From Acidobacteriota bacterium (lineage in GTDB: Bacteria; Acidobacteriota; Holophagae; Thermotomaculales; Thermotomaculaceae): a stretch of DNA of 14,523 nucleotides. How positions within the stretch are numbered: position 1 is the stretch's first letter; each line of letters begins with the position of its first letter. Positions 7,903 to 14,523 of this stretch are shown here, piece by piece. Made by a program: the position numbers and the translations under genes. The stretch spans positions 1-14,523 of the forward strand of contig JALWHA010000105.1 in the NCBI GenBank assembly GCA_027038695.1, read 5' to 3'. Under the pieces are notes generated by a model, which saw nothing but the letters and a program-made list of their open reading frames with translations, had not been told where the DNA came from and did no database searches.

Positions 7903-9024
7903 ATGCTATACTCTAATTCAGGCTTTTCCGAGGATAACGGTTTTTTAAAATTACTAAAAGATAATATCCTTTATTTTTTATTAGATAGAGAATTAAATAT
8001 CATTGGAACAAATACATATAAAGTTTATTGCCAAATAAGTGATTTTAATGATTTAGTATTAGACTTAAAGAAAATTTTTACAAATAACAGTATTGAAAAA
8101 TTAAAAAACATAATCTCTTCAGGTAGCGTTTCCCCTATTGAGGTTGTTCTTGAAAAGTTAAACGGAGACGCCTGTGCGGGCAGGATTATTAAATTACATT
8201 TAAAAGATAAAACAGCTTTGTATATCCTTGAGTTAAAAGCAGGTATGCTTTTGTCCGAAAAAGAACCCAAACAAGGAGCAGAAGACTTAATAGATTCCGT
8301 TTCTTTCATGCTTTTAGGTTTGGCTCACGAACTTAAAAATCCTCTTGCCGGGATTAAGGTATTAGCGGATATGATAGTGTGTGAATGTGAAAAAGAAAAT
8401 GAGATAGGTGGTTTTGTTTCCAAGATATTAAAAAATGTTGACAGGATTAATTCAATTCTTGATGTTTTCTTTTCTTATATAAAAGTCAATAAAGAGTTTA
8501 AGTCATTTTTCCCCGTTAATTCTCTTCTTGAAGATCTAATGATATTTTCCGGGTTTAAGGCAAAAAGAGCGGGGATAGATTTAAAAATCAAGGTAGAAGA
8601 AGAAAATCTTTTTGTATACGCAAATAAAAACAAGGTTCTTAATCTATTTATGAATTTACTTGACAATGCCATTGATGCGGTAAAGACAAAAAGGGGTCTT
8701 CCCAAAAGGATTGAGATAACTATAAGTGCTGTCGGAGATTTTCAAATTGATGCTTCCTGTCTAAGTTTGTTGAAAAGAGAAGATATGGATAAGAAATTTA
8801 TAGGTATTAAAACGGAGATCAAGGATACGGGAATAGGGATGGATGATTTTGAAAAAAAGCATATTTTTGACGCTTTTTTTACAACAAAAGATAGCGGAGT
8901 GGGGCTCGGTTTACCAATGGTATTAAAGTATGTGAGAGAAAATTGCGGTGATATCTTTTTTGAAAGCGAAAAGGGGAAAGGGAGCGTTTTTAAGGTAATA
9001 CTACCGGGAGTCAGGGATTTTTAA
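7903..9024 (+). CDS. Soluble sensor histidine kinase, NtrB-like
   Basis: This is a 373-residue histidine kinase without a signal peptide or membrane segment, so it should sense a cytosolic input or partner. Residues about 15-115 form an N-terminal sensor region that could be a diverged PAS domain. The HisKA region has the H-box LAHELKNPLAG with phospho-acceptor His142. The HATPase domain shows the N-box LFMNLLDNAIDAV (248-260), G1 DTGIGM (308-313), F-box FDAFFTTKDSG (322-332) and G2 GVGLGL (332-337). The H-box and catalytic region resemble NtrB/GlnL-type kinases. The N to G1 spacing includes an extra loop of about 20 residues (near 278-298). ATG follows SD GAGG (7894-7897). It is the first gene of a unit ending with a response regulator, its likely partner. 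The signal is unknown. Confidence 0.9.
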   Translation: MLYSNSGFSEDNGFLKLLKDNILYFLLDRELNIIGTNTYKVYCQISDFNDLVLDLKKIFTNNSIEKLKNIISSGSVSPIEVVLEKLNGDACAGRIIKLHLKDKTALYILELKAGMLLSEKEPKQGAEDLIDSVSFMLLGLAHELKNPLAGIKVLADMIVCECEKENEIGGFVSKILKNVDRINSILDVFFSYIKVNKEFKSFFPVNSLLEDLMIFSGFKAKRAGIDLKIKVEEENLFVYANKNKVLNLFMNLLDNAIDAVKTKRGLPKRIEITISAVGDFQIDASCLSLLKREDMDKKFIGIKTEIKDTGIGMDDFEKKHIFDAFFTTKDSGVGLGLPMVLKYVRENCGDIFFESEKGKGSVFKVILPGVRDF

Positions 9025-9040
9025 AGAAAGGGGGTAGAAT

Positions 9041-9400
9041 ATGGATTCTCCAAAGGGTTTGTTAAAAGAATTTCTGAAAATTGAAGGGGTGGTTGTTGCC
9101 TGCCTTGTGACGGTTGACGGTTTTTTAATTGACAGTGTCGGCTTAATGCAGGACTTTTCTATGGACGATTTAACGGTTGCCGCGGCAATCGGGTTCGGTA
9201 TGGGAAAAAAGTTAGGTGAAAACATCAAGGGCGGTGTTTTAAAACAGGTAATGCTTGAGTATGAGGGGAAAACGGTTTTAATCTCTAAACTTCCGGATAT
9301 TGACGTAATTCTTTTTCTCGTAAGCGAGGAGAAAACCATATTAGGTGCAATGAGATACACAATGAAAAAACTTGCACCAAAGATTGCACAGGTGATGTAA
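9041..9400 (+). CDS. Roadblock/LC7 domain protein
   Basis: This 119-residue protein is essentially a single roadblock/LC7 domain. The pattern is typical: LKIEGVVVACLVTVDGFLIDS (about 13-33), an alanine/glycine-rich helix AAAIGFGMGKKL, then VLKQVMLEYEGKTVLISKLPDIDVILFLV and a final ILGAMRYTMKKL helix. Roadblock proteins form dimers. Known bacterial examples such as MglB act on small GTPases of the MglA type, while others scaffold signalling proteins. No MglA-like GTPase is present in this window, so a GTPase partner is not supported locally. The gene lies 16 nt after the kinase stop, with a strong SD (GGGGG, 9030-9034). Co-expression with the kinase and the downstream regulator suggests a scaffold or modulator role (inference). 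Confidence 0.85.
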   Translation: MDSPKGLLKEFLKIEGVVVACLVTVDGFLIDSVGLMQDFSMDDLTVAAAIGFGMGKKLGENIKGGVLKQVMLEYEGKTVLISKLPDIDVILFLVSEEKTILGAMRYTMKKLAPKIAQVM

Positions 9401-9413
9401 AAGGGAGGTTATT

Positions 9414-9917
9414 ATGGGTTTTGAAGAGGTTGTAATTGAAAGGGATTTAAACAAATGGAATGTGTTAATAGCCTCAATCCTTGCAGGTTTTTCAAAGTGG
9501 GGGGTATTAAGCCAGGGAATTGTAAATAAAAATATGGAACTTGTAGCGGACAAACTTTCAAGGTGTTTTAAAACAAAGGGAAAAGTGCCTGAGGTTGACC
9601 CCTCAAAAAACTTTGAGGCAAACCTGTTGTCCATAATACGCTTTCTTGACAAAGAGTTGGAAATGGCAAAGGAAAGCGGATTGGAAATAGAGGGTGATGT
9701 GATAACCTTTCAGGTTGTTTCCAAAACCTGCAATTTCTGTCCAATAGGCGTAGGGGAAGCGGAACTTGAAGGGACTGCCTGTCCTTACCCTGCTTTGATT
9801 AAAGAGTTTGCCAACAAATTTTTACCTGAAGGCCAGAAGGTTAAATTGGTGGTGCAGGAGAGGAATTATTTGAAGAAGGAATCTGGCAAATGTTTTATTA
9901 AATTCACCAGAGAATAG
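9414..9917 (+). CDS. Cysteine-containing protein, possible V4R-like domain
   Basis: I do not recognise this 167-residue protein as a named family. The N-terminal half (1-90) is helical-looking and low in motifs. The C-terminal half has Cys106-X2-Cys109 (KTCNFCPIGVG), Cys123 (TACPYPAL) and a final segment KLVVQERNYLKKESGKCFIKF with Cys160. This order resembles the C-terminal part of V4R (4-vinyl reductase-like, small-molecule-binding) domains, where cysteines frame a helix and the protein ends in a G-x-x-C-x-F-x-I-like strand. The usual cysteine in the penultimate strand is absent (Asn151). Cys51 stands apart. A metal-binding or thiol-sensing site is plausible but not shown. ATG at 9414 follows SD AAGGGAGGT (9401-9409). 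It sits between the roadblock gene and the response regulator and is clearly part of that operon. Confidence 0.75.
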   Translation: MGFEEVVIERDLNKWNVLIASILAGFSKWGVLSQGIVNKNMELVADKLSRCFKTKGKVPEVDPSKNFEANLLSIIRFLDKELEMAKESGLEIEGDVITFQVVSKTCNFCPIGVGEAELEGTACPYPALIKEFANKFLPEGQKVKLVVQERNYLKKESGKCFIKFTRE

Positions 9918-9927
9918 GGTGTTAAAA

Positions 9928-11025
9928 ATGAGTGAAATAAAAAATTTGCTGGTAGTAGACGACGAAGAGGACATTACCCTCTCAATTATAAACTACATAA
10001 AAAAACACATACCTGAATTAAAAACACTTGCTGCTTTTGACGGAAACAAGGCTTTGCAGATAATAAAATCAACAAAAGTGGACATACTTGTTACAGATAT
10101 AAGAATGCCGGGAGCAAGCGGGATAGATTTGATTTTAGAGTTGAAAAAGATTAACCCTGAAGCAAAGGCGATTGTAATAACCGCTTTCGGCTCCGAATTG
10201 ATAAAAAAGAAATCCGAGCACGCAGGCGCATTGCATTATGTTGAAAAACCATTCCGACTGTCCCATCTCTGTACTTTGATAAAAAAGATAATTGAAGAAG
10301 AGGAAGAAGGATTTAAGGGAAATGTCTCTCAATTACAACTTGTTGATGTGTTGCAAATGCTTTGCATAAACAAAAGAACTATGGTTGTTGAGGTTAAAAA
10401 CAGGGAAAAAATAGGCAGAATTTACATATTAAATGGAGAAATAATTCACTGCCGGTGTGAAACAAAAGAGGGGAAAGAAGCCTGTTTTGAGATTTTGTCA
10501 TGGAAAAACGGGGAATTTAATTTGTTTCCTTTAAATCAACCGTCTGAGATTAAAAGAACAATCAGTGACAGCTGGATGAGCCTTTTTATGGAAGGTATGA
10601 AAGAAATTGACGAAGTAAAAGTAAACACAAAATACAACACTTCGCAAAAAAGAGCGAAGATAAGGGAAATTATTACCTCTATTTTTCAAAAAATAGATGG
10701 CCTTGAAACAAATATAATCTTTAGTATTGAAAAAGAAAAAGCGATTTTTAACGGTGATATTGACGAAACAGAATACCCTGACGGAAGGATAAAAGACTAT
10801 TCCTCGCTTTTGAAAAAGTTTAATGAAGCGGTTTTGAAGAATGAAAACGAAGGGTTAGACGAAGTTGTTGTTATTTCCGAAAGCAGTTTGCTTATTTTTA
10901 TGAAGATTTCACAAAACCTTGTATGGTTCGTTAAAATACGTGGTATAGATAAGTTTGGAATGGCGAGGGTTGTGCTTGAAAAGTCAAGAAAGAAATTAAT
11001 AGATGAATTAAAAGAGTTAGCATAA
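9928..11025 (+). CDS. Response regulator with REC, DUF4388 and roadblock-like C-terminus
   Basis: The 365-residue protein starts with a receiver domain (about 5-122): acidic pocket Asp11/Asp12 (VVDDEED), phospho-acceptor Asp57 (VTDIRMPG), Thr85 (VITAFG) and Lys107 (VEKPF), all intact. Residues about 130-205 match DUF4388 (PATAN-like), with GNVSQLQLVDVLQML, GRIYILNGEIIHC and the ILSWKNGEFNLFP ending. Residues about 245-362 end with EVVVISESSLLIFMKI, LVWFVKI, then GMARVVLEKSRKKL, which resembles a roadblock-type fold (inference). No HTH, GGDEF or AAA+ output is present, so signalling is probably through protein contacts. The ATG at 9928 with SD AGGGTG (9916-9921) is preferred; an in-frame GTG at 9919 overlaps that SD. 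DUF4388 cysteines Cys175, Cys177 and Cys186 are unusual. Probable partner of the kinase at the head of this operon. Confidence 0.88.
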   Translation: MSEIKNLLVVDDEEDITLSIINYIKKHIPELKTLAAFDGNKALQIIKSTKVDILVTDIRMPGASGIDLILELKKINPEAKAIVITAFGSELIKKKSEHAGALHYVEKPFRLSHLCTLIKKIIEEEEEGFKGNVSQLQLVDVLQMLCINKRTMVVEVKNREKIGRIYILNGEIIHCRCETKEGKEACFEILSWKNGEFNLFPLNQPSEIKRTISDSWMSLFMEGMKEIDEVKVNTKYNTSQKRAKIREIITSIFQKIDGLETNIIFSIEKEKAIFNGDIDETEYPDGRIKDYSSLLKKFNEAVLKNENEGLDEVVVISESSLLIFMKISQNLVWFVKIRGIDKFGMARVVLEKSRKKLIDELKELA

Positions 11026-11053
11026 ATCTCAAACCTTATTAAAACCGATTGTC

Positions 11054-11077
11054 GGCGGGTTAAATCCCGCCTTTTTT
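11054..11077 (+). terminator. Rho-independent terminator of the signalling operon
   Basis: A perfect six-pair stem GGCGGG (11054-11059) / CCCGCC (11066-11071), with loop TTAAAT, is followed directly by six T residues (11072-11077). It lies 28 nt after the response-regulator stop and has ideal intrinsic terminator form. It separates the signalling operon from acnB. Confidence 0.93.
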
Positions 11078-11100
11078 GTTTGTTCATTTTAAAATCTTAA

Positions 11101-11129
11101 TTTTTTACTTTGTTAAAATACTGTATAAT
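11101..11129 (+). promoter_or_regulatory. acnB promoter with consensus -10
   Basis: A perfect -10 box TATAAT is at 11124-11129. The -35 region at 17-nt spacing is the T-rich run at 11101-11106, which is a poor match, so activation or an A/T-rich upstream element may assist. Transcription would begin near 11136, giving a leader of about 35 nt. That leader contains a short dyad CGTA-GAA-TACG (11141-11151) of unknown meaning, just upstream of the acnB SD. Confidence 0.7.
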
Positions 11130-11171
11130 CAAGATTGATGCGTAGAATACGTTAATTTGTTGGAGGTAAAA

Positions 11172-13751
11172 ATGTTGGAAGAATATTTGAAACATGCTAA
11201 AGAGCGTGAGGAAATGGGGATACCCCCTTTACCGTTGAACCCAAATCAGACTGAAGAGTTAACAAAGCTTCTTGAAAATCCCGGTGATAACGATACAGAG
11301 TTATTAAAAGACCTTTTAACAAACAGAATTGCTCCCGGTGTTGACCCTGCTGCCAAAGTTAAAGCGGAATGGCTTTATAAAATTGCAAAGGGTGAAACTT
11401 CATCTCCTATTGTTTCAAAAGAAGAAGCGGTCAAACTTTTAGGTACAATGTTAGGCGGTTACAATGTCCAGCCTTTGATTGATTTATTAAACGACGCTCA
11501 ATTAGGTGAGGTTGCCGCTGAAGCGTTAAAAAATACTATTTTGATTTACGGTGCTTTTGATAAGATTGCCGAACTTTCACAGACAAATCCTAAGGCAAAA
11601 GAAGTTATTGAATCGTGGGCAAACGCCGAATGGTTCACCACAAAAGACGCCTTACCCAAAGAGATTAAGGTGAAGATATACAAGGTTGACGGTGAGATTA
11701 ATACGGATGATTTTTCTCCCGCAAAACATGCGTGGAGCAGGCCCGATATCCCGTTACATGCACTTTCAATGGGTGAAACAAGGTTTCCCGAAGGAATTGA
11801 AACTATAAAGAAATTCAGGGCAGAGGGATACAAGGTTGCCTTTGTCGGCGATGTTGTGGGTACAGGCTCTTCAAGAAAATCAGCCACAAACTCTTTGATG
11901 TGGTGGATAGGGGACGATATCCCTTACGTTCCTAACAAGAGAAGGGCAGGTATTGTAATCGGCAGCCTGATTGCTCCTATCTTTTTCAATACCTGGGAAG
12001 ATTCAGGCGGTTTGCCTATTATGTGTGATGTTTCAAATCTAAAAACTGGGGATGTTGTAGTCATTGATACAAAAAAGGGCGAAATAAGAAGTGAAGACGG
12101 TAAGGTGCTCACAACATTTGAGTTAAAGCCGAAAACGATTACAGACGAATTCAGGGCAGGCGGAAGGTTGTCCCTTATTATAGGAAAAGACTTGACCGAA
12201 AAGGCAAGGGAGTTTTCAGGTTTAGGCGAATCTGAACTCTTTATCAAGATTGACAACCCGAAACCGAAAGAAGGGCAGGGTTATTCCCTCGCACAGAAGA
12301 TTGTAGGTAAAGCCTGCGGAATTGAAGGTGCATTGCCCGGCGGTTACTATCAGCCGAAGATGACCACGGTAGGTTCTCAGGATACTACAGGCTTAATGAC
12401 AGCAGACGAATTGAAAGAGTTGGCCTGCCTTGAATTTCAATGCGGTTTATATATGCAGTCTTTCTGTCACACAGCTGCTTATCCGAAGCCTGCAGATGTT
12501 CATATGCACCAAACTTTACCTGAATTTACAATAGAGAGAAAGGGTGTTTGTTTGATGCCGGGAGACGGCGTAATCCACACATGGGTAAACAGGTTAGGTT
12601 TGCCTGATACTGTCGGTACAGGCGGAGACTCCCATACAAGGTTCCCTATGGGTATTTCATTCCCTGCAGGTTCCGGCCTTGTTGCTTTTGCAGGCGCCTT
12701 AGGTTTTATGCCGCTTGATATGCCAGAATCTGTTTTGGTTAAATTCAAAGGGGAATTAAACCCGGGAATCACCTTAAGGGATGTCGTAAATGCGATTCCT
12801 TACTATGCAATAAAACAGGGGTTGTTAACCGTTGAAAAGAAAAATAAAAAGAATATATTTAACGGCAGAATACTTGAAATGGAAGGTTTACCCAATTTAA
12901 CTGTAGAGCAGGCATTTGAACTGACGGACGCTTCCGCTGAGAGAAGTGCAGCTGCTGCAACAATAAAACTATCCGAAGAAAGTGTTAAAAATTACCTTAA
13001 ATCAAACATTGCATTAATGAAAAAGATGATTGAGGCAGGTTATCAGGATGCGGATACATTGAGGAGAAGGATTGAAGAGGCTGAAAAATGGCTTGAAAAT
13101 CCTGTGCTTCTTGAAAGGGACGAAAACGCAGAATACGCCGCTGTTATTGAGATTGATCTTGCAGACATAACAGAACCTATCGTTGCCTGCCCGAATGACC
13201 CTGACGATGTAAAACTCCTCTCTGATGTTGCTGGAGATAAGGTTCACGAGGTGTTTATAGGCTCCTGTATGACAAATATAGGCCATTATAGGGCTGCGGG
13301 ACATATATTCAAGGGAGAGCCTTACATCACCCACACAAGGGTATGGCTTGCTCCTCCATCAAAGATGGACAAAGCGCAGTTAATGAAAGAAGGTTACTAT
13401 TCAATCTTCTCTGCGGTAGGAGCAAGAACAGAGATCCCCGGTTGCTCGCTCTGTATGGGCAATCAGGCAAGGGTTGCACCGAAATCAACAGTATTCTCAA
13501 CATCAACAAGAAACTTTGACAACAGGATGGGAGACGGAGCAAGGGTTTATTTAGGTTCGGCAGAATTAGCGGCGGTAACAGGATTATTAGGAAGGTTGCC
13601 GAAACCTGAAGAATACTTTGAGTACCTTGAAAAGAAGGTTGTGCCAAACAAGGATGAGATATACAGGTACCTTGAATTTCACAAAATGGAAGACTTTACA
13701 CTTGACTATGTTGAACTTGCATGTGAAATGCATTTAAAAATGAAAAGATAA
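11172..13751 (+). CDS. acnB: Bifunctional aconitate hydratase 2 / 2-methylisocitrate dehydratase (AcnB)
   Basis: AcnB isomerises citrate and isocitrate in the TCA cycle and can dehydrate 2-methylisocitrate. The 859 residues align over their whole length with E. coli AcnB (865): N-terminal HEAT-like domain (about 1-160, [38 protein letters not shown]), the swivel domain with [16 protein letters not shown], and the catalytic domains with [19 protein letters not shown] and [12 protein letters not shown]. The [4Fe-4S] ligands are Cys699 (GSCMTNIGH), Cys758 and Cys761 ([10 protein letters not shown]), with the same spacing as in E. coli. The ATG at 11172 has SD GGAGG (11162-11166); an in-frame TTG at 11157 lies upstream of the SD and is rejected. 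The gene is transcribed alone, from its own promoter. E. coli AcnB is also an iron-responsive RNA-binding protein; the sequence does not test that here. Confidence 0.98.
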   Translation: MLEEYLKHAKEREEMGIPPLPLNPNQTEELTKLLENPGDNDTELLKDLLTNRIAPGVDPAAKVKAEWLYKIAKGETSSPIVSKEEAVKLLGTMLGGYNVQPLIDLLNDAQLGEVAAEALKNTILIYGAFDKIAELSQTNPKAKEVIESWANAEWFTTKDALPKEIKVKIYKVDGEINTDDFSPAKHAWSRPDIPLHALSMGETRFPEGIETIKKFRAEGYKVAFVGDVVGTGSSRKSATNSLMWWIGDDIPYVPNKRRAGIVIGSLIAPIFFNTWEDSGGLPIMCDVSNLKTGDVVVIDTKKGEIRSEDGKVLTTFELKPKTITDEFRAGGRLSLIIGKDLTEKAREFSGLGESELFIKIDNPKPKEGQGYSLAQKIVGKACGIEGALPGGYYQPKMTTVGSQDTTGLMTADELKELACLEFQCGLYMQSFCHTAAYPKPADVHMHQTLPEFTIERKGVCLMPGDGVIHTWVNRLGLPDTVGTGGDSHTRFPMGISFPAGSGLVAFAGALGFMPLDMPESVLVKFKGELNPGITLRDVVNAIPYYAIKQGLLTVEKKNKKNIFNGRILEMEGLPNLTVEQAFELTDASAERSAAAATIKLSEESVKNYLKSNIALMKKMIEAGYQDADTLRRRIEEAEKWLENPVLLERDENAEYAAVIEIDLADITEPIVACPNDPDDVKLLSDVAGDKVHEVFIGSCMTNIGHYRAAGHIFKGEPYITHTRVWLAPPSKMDKAQLMKEGYYSIFSAVGARTEIPGCSLCMGNQARVAPKSTVFSTSTRNFDNRMGDGARVYLGSAELAAVTGLLGRLPKPEEYFEYLEKKVVPNKDEIYRYLEFHKMEDFTLDYVELACEMHLKMKR

Positions 13752-13754
13752 TAC

Positions 13755-13783
13755 TTGACTTTTAGGCCGAGCCGTTGTAAATT
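13755..13783 (+). promoter_or_regulatory. Possible tRNA-Lys promoter overlapping the acnB terminator
   Basis: TTGACT (13755-13760) is a strong -35 match and TAAATT (13778-13783) a four-of-six -10 match, at exactly 17-nt spacing. Transcription would start near 13790, about 20 nt before the mature tRNA. The -10 sits in the apex of the acnB terminator hairpin, and the following bases are G+C-rich, as is common in stable-RNA promoters. If real, it lets tRNA-Lys be expressed independently of acnB. Confidence 0.5.
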
Positions 13784-13806
13784 ATTACACGGCTTGACCG
13801 CTTTTT
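13765..13806 (+). terminator. Long hairpin terminator after acnB
   Basis: A near-palindrome runs from GG at 13765 to CC at 13799. The inner arms are AGCCGTTGTAA (13770-13780) and TTACACGGCT (13785-13794), with one bulged base. The outer pairs extend the stem with one mismatch and one G-T wobble. GC and TTTTT (13802-13806) follow. It is a plausible intrinsic terminator for acnB, ending only 3 nt before the tRNA gene. Promoter-like elements overlap it, so dual use is possible. Confidence 0.65.
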
Positions 13807-13809
13807 GGT

Positions 13810-13885
13810 GGGGTATTAGCTCAGGTGGTAGAGCAACTGACTCTTAATCAGTGGGTCGGGGGTTCGAATCCCTCATACCCCACCA
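13810..13885 (+). tRNA. tRNA-Lys (anticodon CTT)
   Basis: A complete 76-nt cloverleaf with encoded CCA is visible. The acceptor stem is GGGGTAT (13810-13816) paired with ATACCCC (13875-13881). The D-arm is GCTC-AGGTGGTA-GAGC, the anticodon stem ACTGA/TCAGT encloses loop CTCTTAA with anticodon CTT, and the T-arm GGGGG-TTCGAAT-CCCTC has one G-T pair. The discriminator is A13882, then CCA (13883-13885). It reads the lysine codon AAG. Six T residues follow immediately (13886-13891) and may help terminate or mark the processing site. Confidence 0.97.
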
Positions 13886-13984
13886 TTTTTTCATTTCCGT
13901 CAAAAATTTTCTCTTAAAAAGCAACCTAACTGTTTTTTTATTGTAAGTAAAGAATAATTTTTACATTTTATTATAAAGAAAGTT

Positions 13985-14002
13985 TTTCGTAATTTTACGA
14001 AA
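13985..14002. repeat. AT-rich perfect inverted repeat in the convergent spacer
   Basis: TTTCGTAA (13985-13992) and TTACGAAA (13995-14002) form an eight-pair perfect dyad with a two-base centre, directly after the stop of the minus-strand gene. There is no T-run behind it on the minus strand, so it is a weak terminator candidate at best. The rest of the 117-bp spacer (13886-14002) is AT-rich, and I see no gene in it. Confidence 0.4.
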
Positions 14003-14523
14003 TTAATTTTCAAATATCTTAAGTTTTCCGTATTCACCGTCAAACCCCGGCGGGTCAAAGGTGAATTTTTCATTGTGGACGGCAAGAATTGCAGTTAAAA
14101 CTGAGTCATCTAAAATTTTTGATAATTCTTTCTCAACAAATTCAGTAGGTTTAAGCCATAAAGAAACTTCGTTTCCTATGGCACCAATAATTTTATGGTA
14201 TACATTTACCACCTTTTTTGAAGATAGGGTTTTTACATTCAAGCCGTATGCTATTACTTCAATCAGGGGGATTATCCTTTTGAATTTTCTTTCCTTTTTT
14301 ATAGGGATATTTAATTTTTGATTTTCGCTTAATTCCTCAATTCTGTGCTTAACTCCTTTTGTAAAAGGCTTATTGCAATAGGGGCAGATAAGGGTGTTTA
14401 TGTCTTCCGAGTAAAAGTGTTCAGGGTGCTCGTACTTGCCTTTTCTGTGTCCTGATGCGTAAAATTTTCCTTCCCTCGGGTTGAATTCATAGGTGGATAC
14501 TATGCCGTTTCCTTCAAGGGCAT
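14003..14523 (-). CDS. PHP-family endonuclease Q-like protein, C-terminal part
   Basis: Reading the minus strand from the window edge gives 172 uninterrupted residues ending at the TAA (14003-14005); the N-terminus lies beyond 14523. The TTG at 14242 is internal, not the true start, because the frame stays open and conserved upstream. Visible motifs are STYEFNPREGKFY, a zinc-ribbon pair LICPYCNKPFTKGVKHRIEEL, then KRIIPLIEVIAYGL, KKVVNVYHKIIGAIGNE and the ending FDPPGFDGEYGKLKIFE. This order matches the C-terminal region of the TIGR00375/endonuclease Q group, whose N-terminal PHP domain carries the nuclease site. Endonuclease Q cuts DNA 5' of deaminated bases such as uracil and hypoxanthine. 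Only one of the two expected CXXC pairs is inside the window. The gene is convergent with the tRNA. Catalytic residues cannot be checked, so activity is inferred. Confidence 0.75.
   Translation of the reverse strand, partial: ALEGNGIVSTYEFNPREGKFYASGHRKGKYEHPEHFYSEDINTLICPYCNKPFTKGVKHRIEELSENQKLNIPIKKERKFKRIIPLIEVIAYGLNVKTLSSKKVVNVYHKIIGAIGNEVSLWLKPTEFVEKELSKILDDSVLTAILAVHNEKFTFDPPGFDGEYGKLKIFEN

Noticed and set aside
11157..11171. TTG at 11157 as the acnB start, adding five residues
   Set aside because: The strong SD GGAGG (11162-11166) lies inside those codons and serves the ATG at 11172, whose product begins like known AcnB proteins.
13886..14002. Possible integration site or mobile element remnant beside the tRNA
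   Set aside because: tRNA 3' ends are frequent integration sites, but I see no repeat of the tRNA 3' end, no integrase and no change in gene style next to it.
14003..14242. A complete small 79-residue gene starting at TTG 14242 on the minus strand
   Set aside because: The frame stays open upstream to the window edge and encodes conserved motifs, including a CXXC pair, so the TTG is an internal leucine codon.
14061..14321. An 86-codon open frame on the + strand
   Set aside because: It is antisense to the conserved endonuclease Q-like coding sequence, has no SD and its translation looks like random hydrophobic residues.
1..14523. CRISPR array, insertion sequence, riboswitch or phage genes
   Set aside because: No regularly spaced repeats, transposase, terminal inverted repeats or recognisable riboswitch core were seen; intergenic space is under 150 bp everywhere.

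Overview
The window is gene-dense, mostly + strand, with moderate-to-low G+C and strong Shine-Dalgarno (SD) sites before nearly every gene. It looks like a chromosomal segment of a Gram-negative-type bacterium. The dxr-rseP-ispG order, an RseP-type protease with two PDZ domains, and AcnB argue for a diderm. The remA-gmk-rpoZ-coaBC order, the DUF4388 receiver fusion and the solitary roadblock protein fit Acidobacteriota or a similar deep-branching diderm phylum better than Proteobacteria or Firmicutes. That placement is inference; no rRNA or phylogenetic marker was tested.

Region 1 (1-7805) is one long housekeeping run in which most neighbouring genes overlap or touch. It holds dxr (5' end outside the window), rseP, ispG, remA (DUF370), gmk, rpoZ, coaBC, a family 4 uracil-DNA glycosylase, a YigZ/IMPACT protein and map. 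Two MEP isoprenoid steps (Dxr, IspG) flank the membrane protease. RemA, guanylate kinase, RNA polymerase omega and CoaBC form a widespread bacterial block. The last three genes concern DNA repair, a conserved cytosolic protein and N-terminal methionine removal. Several starts are GTG or TTG placed at good SD sites inside the preceding gene.

Region 2 (7806-11077) begins after a 97-bp gap with a possible promoter. It is a four-gene signalling operon: a soluble NtrB-like histidine kinase, a stand-alone roadblock/LC7 protein, a 167-residue cysteine-containing protein whose C-terminal half resembles a V4R-type domain, and a response regulator that carries DUF4388 and a probable roadblock-like tail instead of a DNA-binding output. 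A strong intrinsic terminator closes it. This is the least conventional part of the window and the best candidate for an undescribed system.

Region 3 (11078-13885) has a promoter with a perfect TATAAT, the aconitase gene acnB, a long terminator-like hairpin that also carries promoter-like elements, and a tRNA-Lys(CTT) gene with encoded CCA.

Region 4 (13886-14523) has a 117-bp AT-rich spacer. After it, on the minus strand, lies the C-terminal part of a PHP-family protein resembling endonuclease Q, whose start lies beyond the window. With the family 4 glycosylase this gives two likely deaminated-base repair enzymes in one window.
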